Shown here: one piece after another, positions 35,168-42,385 of the stretch
Layout: each line of letters begins with the position of its first letter
How positions within the stretch are numbered: position 1 is the stretch's first letter
Assembly: GCA_949291365.1 (NCBI GenBank)
Contig: CASEVJ010000008.1
Span: 79,843-143,842 of the forward strand
From: an uncultured bacterium
GTDB taxonomy: Bacteria; Elusimicrobiota; Elusimicrobia; Elusimicrobiales; Elusimicrobiaceae
Length of the DNA: 64,000 nucleotides
Reading direction: 5' to 3'
Position numbers and translations under genes: made by a program
The notes under the pieces: generated by a model
What the model saw: only the letters and a program-made list of their open reading frames with translations
What the model was told of the DNA's origin: nothing
The model's database searches: none

Positions 35168-35718
35168 ATGAATTTGCCCAAACCATAACCCGGCTTCGCA
35201 CCCGCCCGCGTCAGGAAACGTTTGAGCGGACGCTGTTTGCGGATTGTGATTTTGCCGGGGCGGATTTGTCCGGCCTGCGTTTTGAAGACTGCCGCTTTGC
35301 AGACTGCCGTTTCAGCAATGCCCGCCTTTCGCATACGGTATTTAATGGGGTGCATTTCCTGCGCTGTGCAATGGCGGGGCTGAATTTTTTTGAGGCGTAT
35401 GGGCTGGTGATGTCTGTGTCTTTTGAAAAATGCGCGCTGGATTTTTGTTCTTTTCACGGACTGGCGCTGAAGCAAACGGCGTTTAACGAATGCAGTTTGC
35501 ACTCGGCGGTCTTTACCCAGGCGGATTTGACGGGGGCGTGTTTTACACGCTGTGATTTGGCGCGGGCTGTGTTTCACCAGACGCGGCTGGATAAGGCCGA
35601 TTTCTCTTCTTCCTATAATTTTGTCATAGACCCGGATGACAACTCCCTAAAGAAAACCCGTTTTTCGGTGCTGAACCTGGCGGGGTTGCTGGAAAAATAC
35701 GATTTGGAAATAGAATAA
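35164..35718 (+). CDS. Pentapeptide-repeat protein
   Basis: 184 aa. Repeats of the A(D/N)LXX type run from about residue 25 to 155 (DFAGADLSGLRFEDCRFADC, CRFSNARLSHTVF, AVFTQADLTGACFTRCDL, RLDKADFSSS), forming a right-handed quadrilateral beta-helix. The end, NFVIDPDDNSLKKTRFSV, resembles the C-terminal part of Qnr/McbG-like proteins, which mimic DNA and bind gyrase. A role in protecting topoisomerases is therefore possible but not shown. It is translationally coupled to tilS (ATGA). Cytoplasmic. Confidence 0.85.
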   Translation: MNEFAQTITRLRTRPRQETFERTLFADCDFAGADLSGLRFEDCRFADCRFSNARLSHTVFNGVHFLRCAMAGLNFFEAYGLVMSVSFEKCALDFCSFHGLALKQTAFNECSLHSAVFTQADLTGACFTRCDLARAVFHQTRLDKADFSSSYNFVIDPDDNSLKKTRFSVLNLAGLLEKYDLEIE

Positions 35719-35721
35719 ACA

Positions 35722-36501
35722 CTACCCATTTAAGGCCGCGCGCAGCAGCCGGAAAAAATCCGTTCGCGCATGTTTTTCTATCCACGGGGTATGCCCGCAG
35801 CGGGGCAAAATATTTTTTGTAAACGGTATTTGCAGGCGTGCCAGCGGTGCGGTAACGCCCTGGCTGGGGTGCGGGTCTTGCGCGCCGTGAATAATGGTAA
35901 TTGGACAGCGGAGCAGCTGGGCGGCTTTGAGCAAGGTGCCCTTGGCGCGCAAGGCAGCGGCTTGAGGCCAGAGAACGGAGAACATTTTTTCGTTGGGCGG
36001 GGGCACGTCACAGTCGGCGGGCAACGGGCAGACATTATCTGCTTTTTGGGCCAGCAGGTCCAATGTATGCAGGGCGGCGGAATGGGCGGGTGTATGCGGG
36101 TGTTGCAACGTGTCCAGGGCCTGGCGGAAAGCGGCGGCTTGCCGCGGAGACAAATTCGCCATGCGCCTTTTGTTTATCTGGGCGGCATAGTGTTCTTCCA
36201 GCGGCGGGCAGCCCACCCAAATTAAGGCCCGCACCTGCTGCGGACATTGTGCCGCATAGAGCAAAGACAGCCACGCCCCCCACGAATGCCCAATCAGCGT
36301 GACGGGCGCTTCGGCCCGGGTATGTATTTGTGCGTCCAATTCTTCCACCAAATCCGCTACCGTATCCCGGCTTTGCCACGGCTCCAATATGCCTGTGTAT
36401 TGGCCTATTTCCCGGCATGCTTCTGCCGGCCCGCCCGGTGCGCCTGGACCGCCATGCAAAAAAAGCGTACGAAAAGGCCCGTGCCCGTAGTGGCGTATCA
36501 T
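35722..36501 (-). CDS. Alpha/beta hydrolase (proline iminopeptidase-like)
   Basis: 259 aa. The start at 36501 (MIRHYGHGPFRT) overlaps the stop of the upstream gene in an ATGA and begins right before the oxyanion motif LFLHGGPGAPGG. The nucleophile elbow is GHSWGAW, the acid is probably in IIHGAQDPHP and the His in RCGHTPW. HGGPG is typical of proline iminopeptidase-type hydrolases. No signal peptide. Substrate unknown. Longer readings upstream run through low-complexity sequence and are not supported. Confidence 0.8.
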   Translation of the reverse strand: MIRHYGHGPFRTLFLHGGPGAPGGPAEACREIGQYTGILEPWQSRDTVADLVEELDAQIHTRAEAPVTLIGHSWGAWLSLLYAAQCPQQVRALIWVGCPPLEEHYAAQINKRRMANLSPRQAAAFRQALDTLQHPHTPAHSAALHTLDLLAQKADNVCPLPADCDVPPPNEKMFSVLWPQAAALRAKGTLLKAAQLLRCPITIIHGAQDPHPSQGVTAPLARLQIPFTKNILPRCGHTPWIEKHARTDFFRLLRAALNG

Positions 36502-37514
36502 GACGGGTTTGCCTGAAGCCGGCTGTTTTTCCGGCTGGTTTTTGTACTGGGCCGCGGCTTTGGAGCTGTGCCGGGCGGCGTTTTGCCTCTGGAAAAAGCG
36601 GCCCGGCCCACAGAAGACACAGGAGCCGCCGGGGCTGTTTGGCGCTGGGGTGCGTGCGGCACGGCGGAGGGAGCATGCTTGCCCCCGGTGCGCGTTGTTT
36701 GGGAGCGTTTGCCCGGGTGGCGCGCAGTGCGATGGCCTGCCCCAGTGGCAAGAGGCAGCCCTTTTTGGCGCAAACGTGGGTGAATGCCAAAGCGGGTAAT
36801 GCAAAAATCATACTTTACCGGGTCTTGCGGGCAGAACTGCGCCAGCGCGCGGGTAATTTCCAGCGCGGTTTTCATGTCGGCACTGTTGCGCTGTGTCAAG
36901 CCCAGCAGGCGCGCATTGCGGTGTATATGTACGTCCAGCGGTATAATCAGTCGGCGCGGGGAAATATGCCAGCCGCCGGGGTCTACGGCGTCTTTTCGCA
37001 CCATCCAGCGCAGAAATAAATTAAGCCGTTTAAGGGCGCTGCCTTTGTCCGGGTCTGGCACCAGCGTATCTATGTCCGTCCCGGCGCGCAGCTGGCGCGC
37101 AAAATGTTTTAATCCTTCGCACACCGTTTCTTGTTCTTCGTCCAACCCTTGCAGAAAGCAGGCCTCCAGCGTGCCCCAGCGGCGTAAAACTCTTTGTACG
37201 GAAAGCAGAAAGCGTTGCAGCTCCGCCCCGTCTGTAAAGCGGTATTTAAAAGCAAGGAAGTCTTTTTTTAGCCGGGCCGGCGTGGCCGATAAAATATACC
37301 TGCGCGGCGCGGGCATGACGGTAAAAAGCAGCTGCAAATTGCGCACAATGGCTTTGACATTTCCATACGCAAAACAGGCCGCCAGCAGGGCTCCGGCTTC
37401 CCGTTCGCGCACGTCAGTCCAGCGCTGCAGAAATTCCAGCGGGTCAGGGGAGATGTGCCCCTTGCGGGTGTATTGGCGGTAAAGCGCGTCAAAAAACGCT
37501 TTATTTTTTGTCAT
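36498..37514 (-). CDS. TIGR02757/DUF2400-family protein with a basic C-terminal extension
   Basis: 338 aa. Residues about 1-245 match the TIGR02757 family of unknown function (REREAGALLAACFAYGNVKAIVRN, RRYILSATPARLKKDFLAFKYRF, DKGSALKRLNLFLRWMVRKDAVDPGGW, LIIPLDVHIHRNARLLGLT, CPQDPVKYDFCITRFGI), where the family normally ends. About 90 further residues follow, rich in Pro, Ala, Arg and Lys and without hydrophobic patterning, so probably disordered and strongly basic; the tail could bind nucleic acid or reflect a lost stop. TACAAT (complement of 37521-37526) lies 6 nt before the ATG with no Shine-Dalgarno. Divergent from murE, 34 bp apart. Confidence 0.78.
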   Translation of the reverse strand: MTKNKAFFDALYRQYTRKGHISPDPLEFLQRWTDVREREAGALLAACFAYGNVKAIVRNLQLLFTVMPAPRRYILSATPARLKKDFLAFKYRFTDGAELQRFLLSVQRVLRRWGTLEACFLQGLDEEQETVCEGLKHFARQLRAGTDIDTLVPDPDKGSALKRLNLFLRWMVRKDAVDPGGWHISPRRLIIPLDVHIHRNARLLGLTQRNSADMKTALEITRALAQFCPQDPVKYDFCITRFGIHPRLRQKGLPLATGAGHRTARHPGKRSQTTRTGGKHAPSAVPHAPQRQTAPAAPVSSVGRAAFSRGKTPPGTAPKPRPSTKTSRKNSRLQANPS

Positions 37515-37548
37515 ACGGCTATTGTAGCAATTTGATAATATATACATA
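37515..37548. promoter_or_regulatory. Compact divergent promoter for murE and the TIGR02757 gene
   Basis: Only 34 bp separate the two start codons. Plus strand: GATAAT at 37534-37539, 9 nt before the murE ATG. Minus strand: TACAAT complementary to 37521-37526, 6 nt before the other ATG. Both transcripts appear leaderless and the two promoters must overlap. Confidence 0.55.
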
Positions 37549-39000
37549 ATGATTTCACGGGTGCTTGCTTTTGCCGCGTCCCGGGGCATTCAACCAACCG
37601 GGCTGACATACAATTCCGCTGATGTGCAAGCGGGGTATGTCTTTTTTGCGCTTAAAGGTGTGCACCATGATGGCAATTTGTTTATAGCAGATGCCGTGCA
37701 AAAGGGTTCCGCGCTTATTGTGTCGGCCCAGCCGCCGGCGCAGGAATATGGGGCGGCTTATTTTCACTCTGACGATATAGAGCGGGATATGGCCGACGCC
37801 GCCTATGAGTTTTACGGGCGGCCTTCAGACGCTCTGTGCATTACCGGCGTTACCGGCACCAAGGGCAAGACCAGTATTTCCTATTTAGCCGAGGCGGCCC
37901 TGCAGCGCGCGGGCAAAAAAGTGTCTGTGCTGGGTACGGTCAATTACCGCGTTAACGGCAAAACGGTGCAAGAGGCGCCGAACACCACGCCGCTGGCTTT
38001 GCCGCTGTTTAAACTGCTGCGTCAAATGAAGGACGCCCAAACGGACGCACTGGTGATGGAAGTATCGTCCCATTCTTTAGAGCAGCAGCGCGTGCGGCAT
38101 ATTCATTTTGACACCGCGGTATTTACCAACCTGCAGCGCGATCACCTGGATTTCCATCATACTTTTGAAAACTATTTTGCCGCCAAGAAAAAATTATTTG
38201 AAGAATTACTCACATCAGACAACACCAAACCGCATAAAACCGCCATTGTCAATGCAGATGACCCCTACGGGCAGCGTCTGATAGAAATGCTGCAGGGCAA
38301 AGTGCGGCTCATTACATACGGGCTGGACAATCCGGCCGATTACCGCGCCGCGGACATTGAAGAGCAGTTAAGCGGCACGTCTTTTACCGTAAACGGACAG
38401 CCGGGCTATATCCATTTGCTGGGCAAACATAATGTATATAATGCACTGGCGGCTTTATGCATTGCGCTGGCCAACGGCTCTGATGAAAAAAACGCGCTTT
38501 TGGGATTGGCGGATTTGCCGGGGGTGCCGGGTCGTATGGAGCGTATAGATGAAGGGCAGGATTTTTTTGTATTTGTGGATTTTGCGTATACAGACGAGTC
38601 TTTGCAGCGGGCCTACCAAACAGTCAAACATATTAAATCCGGCCGCATTTTGACGGTATTTGGCTGCGGGGGCGACAGAGACCGCACCAAACGCCCGCTC
38701 ATGGGCCATACCGCCTGCGCAAACAGCGAGCGGGTATTTTTGACTAATGATAACCCGCGTACGGAAGACCCGCGCCAAATTTTTGCCGATATTGAAAAGG
38801 GTATGCAAGGGTTTAACAATTATGAAGTGGAGCCCGACCGCCGGGCGGCTATTTTCAAGGCCATAGCGGCGGCCCGGCCCGGGGATATCGTTCTGATTGC
38901 CGGAAAGGGGCATGAGCAAACGCAAAAAATAGGTCATGAGGTGCTGCCCTTTTCCGACCAGCAGACCGCACGGGAAGCGATAAGGGGGAAATGTGTTTAA
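37549..39000 (+). CDS. murE: UDP-MurNAc-L-Ala-D-Glu:meso-diaminopimelate ligase
   Basis: 483 aa, full length. It adds meso-DAP to the stem peptide in cytoplasmic peptidoglycan synthesis. The ATP loop is GVTGTKGKTS (about 104-113), HSLEQQRVRHIHFD and NLQRDHLDFHHTF are Mur ligase blocks, and DNPR at 401-404 is the motif that selects meso-DAP over lysine. This agrees with the dapA-asd-dapB operon in the window. The ATG has no Shine-Dalgarno and follows GATAAT by 9 nt. It overlaps murD by 8 bp. Confidence 0.95.
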   Translation: MISRVLAFAASRGIQPTGLTYNSADVQAGYVFFALKGVHHDGNLFIADAVQKGSALIVSAQPPAQEYGAAYFHSDDIERDMADAAYEFYGRPSDALCITGVTGTKGKTSISYLAEAALQRAGKKVSVLGTVNYRVNGKTVQEAPNTTPLALPLFKLLRQMKDAQTDALVMEVSSHSLEQQRVRHIHFDTAVFTNLQRDHLDFHHTFENYFAAKKKLFEELLTSDNTKPHKTAIVNADDPYGQRLIEMLQGKVRLITYGLDNPADYRAADIEEQLSGTSFTVNGQPGYIHLLGKHNVYNALAALCIALANGSDEKNALLGLADLPGVPGRMERIDEGQDFFVFVDFAYTDESLQRAYQTVKHIKSGRILTVFGCGGDRDRTKRPLMGHTACANSERVFLTNDNPRTEDPRQIFADIEKGMQGFNNYEVEPDRRAAIFKAIAAARPGDIVLIAGKGHEQTQKIGHEVLPFSDQQTAREAIRGKCV

Positions 39001-40396
39001 GCCCGAAAAGTTCCAAGGCCAAAAGGCCTGTGTGTTGGGGTTTGGGCGCAGCGGCCGCCAAGCGGCGGCGCTGTTGGCCCGGCATGGGTTTAACGTGCTT
39101 ATCAGTGAAGAACACGCCATGCCGCAGGCCCGGCGTGTGGATTTGCCTGCGGGAGTGGAGGTGGAAACCGGCGGCCACAGCGGGAAAGTGTTTGACTGTG
39201 GATTTATTGTCAAAAGTCCGGGTATTTTGCCTAAAAGCGCCGTTCTTACGGAAGCGCGCAAGCGCAAGATACCGGTATTTTCTGAATTAGAAGTGGCGTT
39301 GGCTTTTGCGCCGAAAGGGCTGTGTGTGCTGGCTGTCAGCGGTACCAACGGCAAAACAACGACAACAGCCCTGTTGGGAGAGATTTTAAAAGAGTATTGC
39401 GCGCGCCGGGCCGCCCAACGTCGGGTGTTTGTGGCGGGCAATATTGGCGCGCCGGTGTCAGCTGCTGCAGATGAGCTGAAGCCCCATGATTTTCTGGTGT
39501 TGGAGGTGTCCAGTTATCAACTGGAGGACAGCACCTTCTTCCGCCCCAAAGTGGCCTGTCTTTTAAATATTACGCCTGACCATTTGGATCATCACGGCGG
39601 CATGGAAAAATACGTCCAGGCCAAAGCCCGCTTGTTTAAAAACCAGCGCGCCAATGATTTTGCCGTGTTAAACGGCGGAGACCGCTATTGTGCCCAGCTG
39701 GCCCCCGGGCTGAAAGGGGTGCTGAAAGCTTTTTCGGCCCAGCCCAGCCACGCACTGAAAACGGACGTGTTTTTTGACGGAGATGAAATTATCTTTAGCG
39801 AAGGATACCACTTGCGTCCGCCTAAACTGAAAGGCATTCATAATATAGAAAATGCCATGGCTGCGGCGCTGTGCGCCTTGGAAGTGCAAGTGCCGGCTGA
39901 CATTATTCAGGCGGTATTTAACCGCTTTGAGCCGATGGAACACCGCATAGAGCCGTTTGCCTATCACCGCGGGGTGGTCTATGTAAACGATTCCAAAGCC
40001 ACCAATTTAGATTCCACCATGATAGCGCTAAAATCGTTTGAAAAAAATCCGCATATTTGGCTGATTTTGGGCGGGCGCGACAAAGGAGCGTCCTATGAAG
40101 TGCTGCTGCCGTATTTAAAGGCCTATTGCAAAGAGGTATTAAGCATTGGGGAGTGTATGGATAAAATAGAGCGCGAACTGAAAGGGGAATTCCCCATTAC
40201 GCGCTGCGGCACTTTAGACAAGGCGGTGGATTTGGCCATGGCCCGCGCCAAAAAGGGCGATGTGGTGCTTCTGTCTCCGGCGTGCGCTTCTTTTGACCAG
40301 TTTCAAGATTACGAAGAGCGAGGACGCGTGTTTAAGCGGCTGGTGAATGAACGCGTCAAACAGCAGCGTATTGGAGCGGAAGAAGAAACAAGGTAG
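38993..40396 (+). CDS. murD: UDP-N-acetylmuramoylalanine-D-glutamate ligase
   Basis: 467 aa. It adds D-Glu to UDP-MurNAc-L-Ala. The N-terminal Rossmann-like domain begins KACVLGFGRSGRQAAALLARHG, the ATP loop is VSGTNGKTTTTALLGE, and LEVSSYQLEDS, LNITPDHLDHHG, MEHRIEPF and VYVNDSKATNLDSTMIAL, then GGRDKG, follow in order. It is translationally linked to murE by an 8-bp overlap. Cytoplasmic. In most bacteria mraY, murF or ftsW would be next; here the pair ends at a terminator, so the usual division-cell-wall cluster is dispersed. Confidence 0.95.
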   Translation: MFKPEKFQGQKACVLGFGRSGRQAAALLARHGFNVLISEEHAMPQARRVDLPAGVEVETGGHSGKVFDCGFIVKSPGILPKSAVLTEARKRKIPVFSELEVALAFAPKGLCVLAVSGTNGKTTTTALLGEILKEYCARRAAQRRVFVAGNIGAPVSAAADELKPHDFLVLEVSSYQLEDSTFFRPKVACLLNITPDHLDHHGGMEKYVQAKARLFKNQRANDFAVLNGGDRYCAQLAPGLKGVLKAFSAQPSHALKTDVFFDGDEIIFSEGYHLRPPKLKGIHNIENAMAAALCALEVQVPADIIQAVFNRFEPMEHRIEPFAYHRGVVYVNDSKATNLDSTMIALKSFEKNPHIWLILGGRDKGASYEVLLPYLKAYCKEVLSIGECMDKIERELKGEFPITRCGTLDKAVDLAMARAKKGDVVLLSPACASFDQFQDYEERGRVFKRLVNERVKQQRIGAEEETR

Positions 40397-40417
40397 CTAT
40401 TTCTGTGCTGATTGGAT

Positions 40418-40449
40418 AAAAACCGCCCGGTATGCCGGGCGGTTTTTAG
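40418..40449 (+). terminator. Terminator after murD
   Basis: ACCGCCCGG-TATG-CCGGGCGGT (40422-40443) followed by TTTTT. Confidence 0.88.
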
Positions 40450-40559
40450 TTTGCCAAAGAAAAGGCCAAGGAATGGGCTCTTTGCCGGGCGGTTATACCA
40501 AGCGGGGCGGAGTTTGTTTAGGAAAATGAGTGCTTTGCGCCGGATTGTACGAAACACTA

Positions 40560-41366
40560 TTACGGCTTTAACCCATAGAGCGAGAGTGCATTTTGGGTGG
40601 TAATCTCGGCCAGTTTTTCCACCGGGATATTTAAATAATCTGCCACCCATTGTGCAATCAGCGGGATATTGGACGGGTCGTTGCGGGTACCGCGCTTGCC
40701 TTGCGGGGAGAGATAGGGGCAGTCCGTTTCCAGCACTAATTTGTCCGCGCCGGCTTTTTTGACCGCTTCGCGGATATATTCGTTTTTCTTATAAGTAAAA
40801 CAGCCGTTTATACCCAAAAGAAGCCCCCGGTCTAATGCTTTTTTGGCCTCTTCATAGCGGGCTGAAAAACAATGCAATACGCCTGGGTATTTGCCGGGGG
40901 CGGGCTTCCAGCAGTGCTTTAGTAAGCCAAAGGTCTGCTCATAGGGAGTGTAATCTTCCCCTTCGCGCCGCACATGCAGGACAATAGGTTTTTGAATTTG
41001 GCTGGCAAAGCCCAGCATTTCTTCAAACACGCGCAGCTGGGTATCCTGCGGGCAGACATGCAAATAGGCATAATCCAGCCCTATTTCCCCTACGGCCACG
41101 GCCTGCGGATTTTTGAAGAGGTCTTCCAGCCGCCGGCGTGCGGCAGTATCATAGGTGTGGGCCATTTGGGGGTGCACGCCTAATACGGCGGCCGTGCGTT
41201 GCGGGTATTGGGCGCACAGTGCTAGTGCGGGTTCCCACTCAGCAGTTTCGCAGCCAATTTCTACAAATTTGTATACGCCGCTTTCAAACACGCGCTGAAT
41301 TACGTCCGCTCGGTCTGCGTCAAACGCTTTGTCGTTTATATGGGCGTGTGAATCTATAAATTGCAT
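40560..41366 (-). CDS. tatD: TatD-family metal-dependent deoxyribonuclease
   Basis: 268 aa TIM-barrel hydrolase. Metal ligands are visible in DSHAHIND (HxH), EIGLDY (Glu), VLHVRR (His), CFSARYEE region and LETDCPYLSPQ (Asp), all in family order, and the protein ends soon after LAEITTQNALSLYGL as usual. TatD proteins act as 3'-5' DNases and D-aminoacyl-tRNA deacylase-like enzymes; the physiological role here is not known. TAAAAT (complement of 41373-41378) lies 6 nt before the ATG without a Shine-Dalgarno, so it is another leaderless candidate. Confidence 0.9.
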   Translation of the reverse strand: MQFIDSHAHINDKAFDADRADVIQRVFESGVYKFVEIGCETAEWEPALALCAQYPQRTAAVLGVHPQMAHTYDTAARRRLEDLFKNPQAVAVGEIGLDYAYLHVCPQDTQLRVFEEMLGFASQIQKPIVLHVRREGEDYTPYEQTFGLLKHCWKPAPGKYPGVLHCFSARYEEAKKALDRGLLLGINGCFTYKKNEYIREAVKKAGADKLVLETDCPYLSPQGKRGTRNDPSNIPLIAQWVADYLNIPVEKLAEITTQNALSLYGLKP

Positions 41367-41408
41367 AACTATATTTTATCTTTTTAGGCGGAAGTTTTAG
41401 AAGAGGGA

Positions 41409-41437
41409 TTGTTTTTTTTATTTCACTTTAGTATGCT
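41409..41437 (+). promoter_or_regulatory. Promoter of the first prepilin gene (leaderless arrangement)
   Basis: TTGTTT (41409-41414), 17 bp, TATGCT (41432-41437), then 6 nt to the ATG at 41444. Confidence 0.5.
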
Positions 41438-41443
41438 TTGGTT

Positions 41444-41974
41444 ATGAATAAAATTAAAAACACTATATTAAACCGTCAGGTTTATGTAAAACGTCATTTG
41501 GGCGGTTTTACGCTGATAGAGCTGCTGGTGGTGGTGCTGATTATTGGCATATTGTCTTCAGTAGCGTTGCCCCAATATACCAAGGCCGTAGAAAAAGCCC
41601 GCGCCGCAGAAGCTGTGCAAAATTTGGCTTCTTTGGGAAAGGCCTTGAGGGTATATGTGATGGCAAATGGAGTTCCGGGAACGGGGAATGGCAGTGTTAC
41701 GACTAATAGCATGGATTTAAGTGAATTAGATGTTACCTTGGACTTAAACTGTAATAGCAGTACTAAAGTTTGTTCTTCTAAAAATTTTGAATATAAATGG
41801 TTCGGTTCTTGTGTTTCCGCCACACGTAAGAAGAGTTCTTCTATCAGCTATGTGCTGAATTGGTGTCAAGAAGAAAATCAAGAGCCGGAATTAAATTGTG
41901 ACGTCTATGACGATACAGGATACGATGTGTGCAAGAGCTTAACGGGTTATTATATTAACGAAGATAACCGCTGA
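41444..41974 (+). CDS. Type IV pilin-like / pseudopilin protein
   Basis: 176 aa. A basic leader of about 22 residues ends in GG, then the prepilin peptidase site G|FTLIELLVVVLIIGILSS with Glu at +5, followed by VALPQYTKAVEKARAAEAVQNLASL (the conserved N-terminal helix). The C-terminal globular part holds several cysteines (for example LNCNSSTKVCSS and WCQEENQEPELNCD) likely forming disulphides. The start is ATG 41444; two upstream codons are not needed. Processed by a PilD-type peptidase and assembled by a type IV pilus or type II secretion machine not encoded here. Its N-terminus is nearly identical to that of the protein at 48110. Solitary gene. Confidence 0.88.
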   Translation: MNKIKNTILNRQVYVKRHLGGFTLIELLVVVLIIGILSSVALPQYTKAVEKARAAEAVQNLASLGKALRVYVMANGVPGTGNGSVTTNSMDLSELDVTLDLNCNSSTKVCSSKNFEYKWFGSCVSATRKKSSSISYVLNWCQEENQEPELNCDVYDDTGYDVCKSLTGYYINEDNR

Positions 41975-42054
41975 TAGTATTGTAAATACAAATAGTATTT
42001 TCAGTTACAGACGCTGGATTCTGCTGTTTTTTTGAACTTTAATGAGAATCCATA

Positions 42055-42087
42055 AAAATCTCCTTTTCAAAAAAAGGAGATTTTTTA
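42055..42087 (+). terminator. Terminator downstream of the first prepilin gene
   Basis: AAATCTCCTTTT, short A-rich loop, AAAAGGAGATTT then T-run. AT-rich but long stem. Confidence 0.7.
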
Positions 42088-42269
42088 TGTATTAAGAAAA
42101 TTTCAGAACTCTGCTAAAGATGGTTATTATATCCCACTTTTTGTTCGTAGGGCTTCGCCGGCTCCGTTTAAACGGCTTTTTCTAGTACAAAACTTTCCTT
42201 GTTCTTGGCCGGGCTGCTTTCTATACTCTGTATAAAGCGCCGTTTTTATTCGGGCAGGACGTTTTAAAA
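42088..42269. other. Spacer between the pilin terminator and the hrcA control region
   Basis: Part of the 411-bp gap between the first prepilin gene and hrcA. I see no gene, RNA or repeat in this portion; the flanking parts are a terminator and the hrcA promoter with its operators. Confidence 0.5.
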
Positions 42270-42296
42270 TTAGCACTCTAAAAAAGGGGTTGACAA
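42270..42296. promoter_or_regulatory. Second, degenerate CIRCE-like operator upstream of hrcA
   Basis: A perfect left half TTAGCACTC at 42270-42278, 9 bp, then GGTTGACAA at 42288-42296, which matches the right half GAGTGCTAA at 5 of 9 positions and covers the -35 box. Confidence 0.4.
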
Positions 42297-42318
42297 AAAT
42301 AAAATAATTGTTTACAAT
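42290..42318 (+). promoter_or_regulatory. Sigma-70-type promoter of the hrcA-grpE-dnaK operon
   Basis: Perfect -35 TTGACA (42290-42295), 17-bp spacer, -10 TACAAT (42313-42318). This is the best promoter in the window, placed between two CIRCE-type sequences. Confidence 0.85.
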
Positions 42319-42319
42319 A

Positions 42320-42346
42320 TTAGCAGGCAAAAATAAAGAGTGCTAA
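42320..42346. promoter_or_regulatory. CIRCE operator (HrcA binding site)
   Basis: TTAGCAGGC, 9-bp spacer, GAGTGCTAA. The right half is perfect and the left half has two mismatches to TTAGCACTC; the spacing is exactly canonical. It lies directly downstream of the -10, over the expected transcription start, so HrcA would autoregulate its own operon. Confidence 0.85.
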
Positions 42347-42385
42347 AATAAACCGGTCAGTACAGACGGTAACGGACGAAAATAT

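Noticed and set aside
38455..39441. Long open frame on the minus strand opposite murE/murD (328 codons), and similar ones opposite dnaK (44391-45356, 45046-45912) and the RND gene (59398-60312)
   Set aside because: They mirror well-supported genes on the other strand, have no ribosome sites and no recognisable domains; they arise from codon bias.
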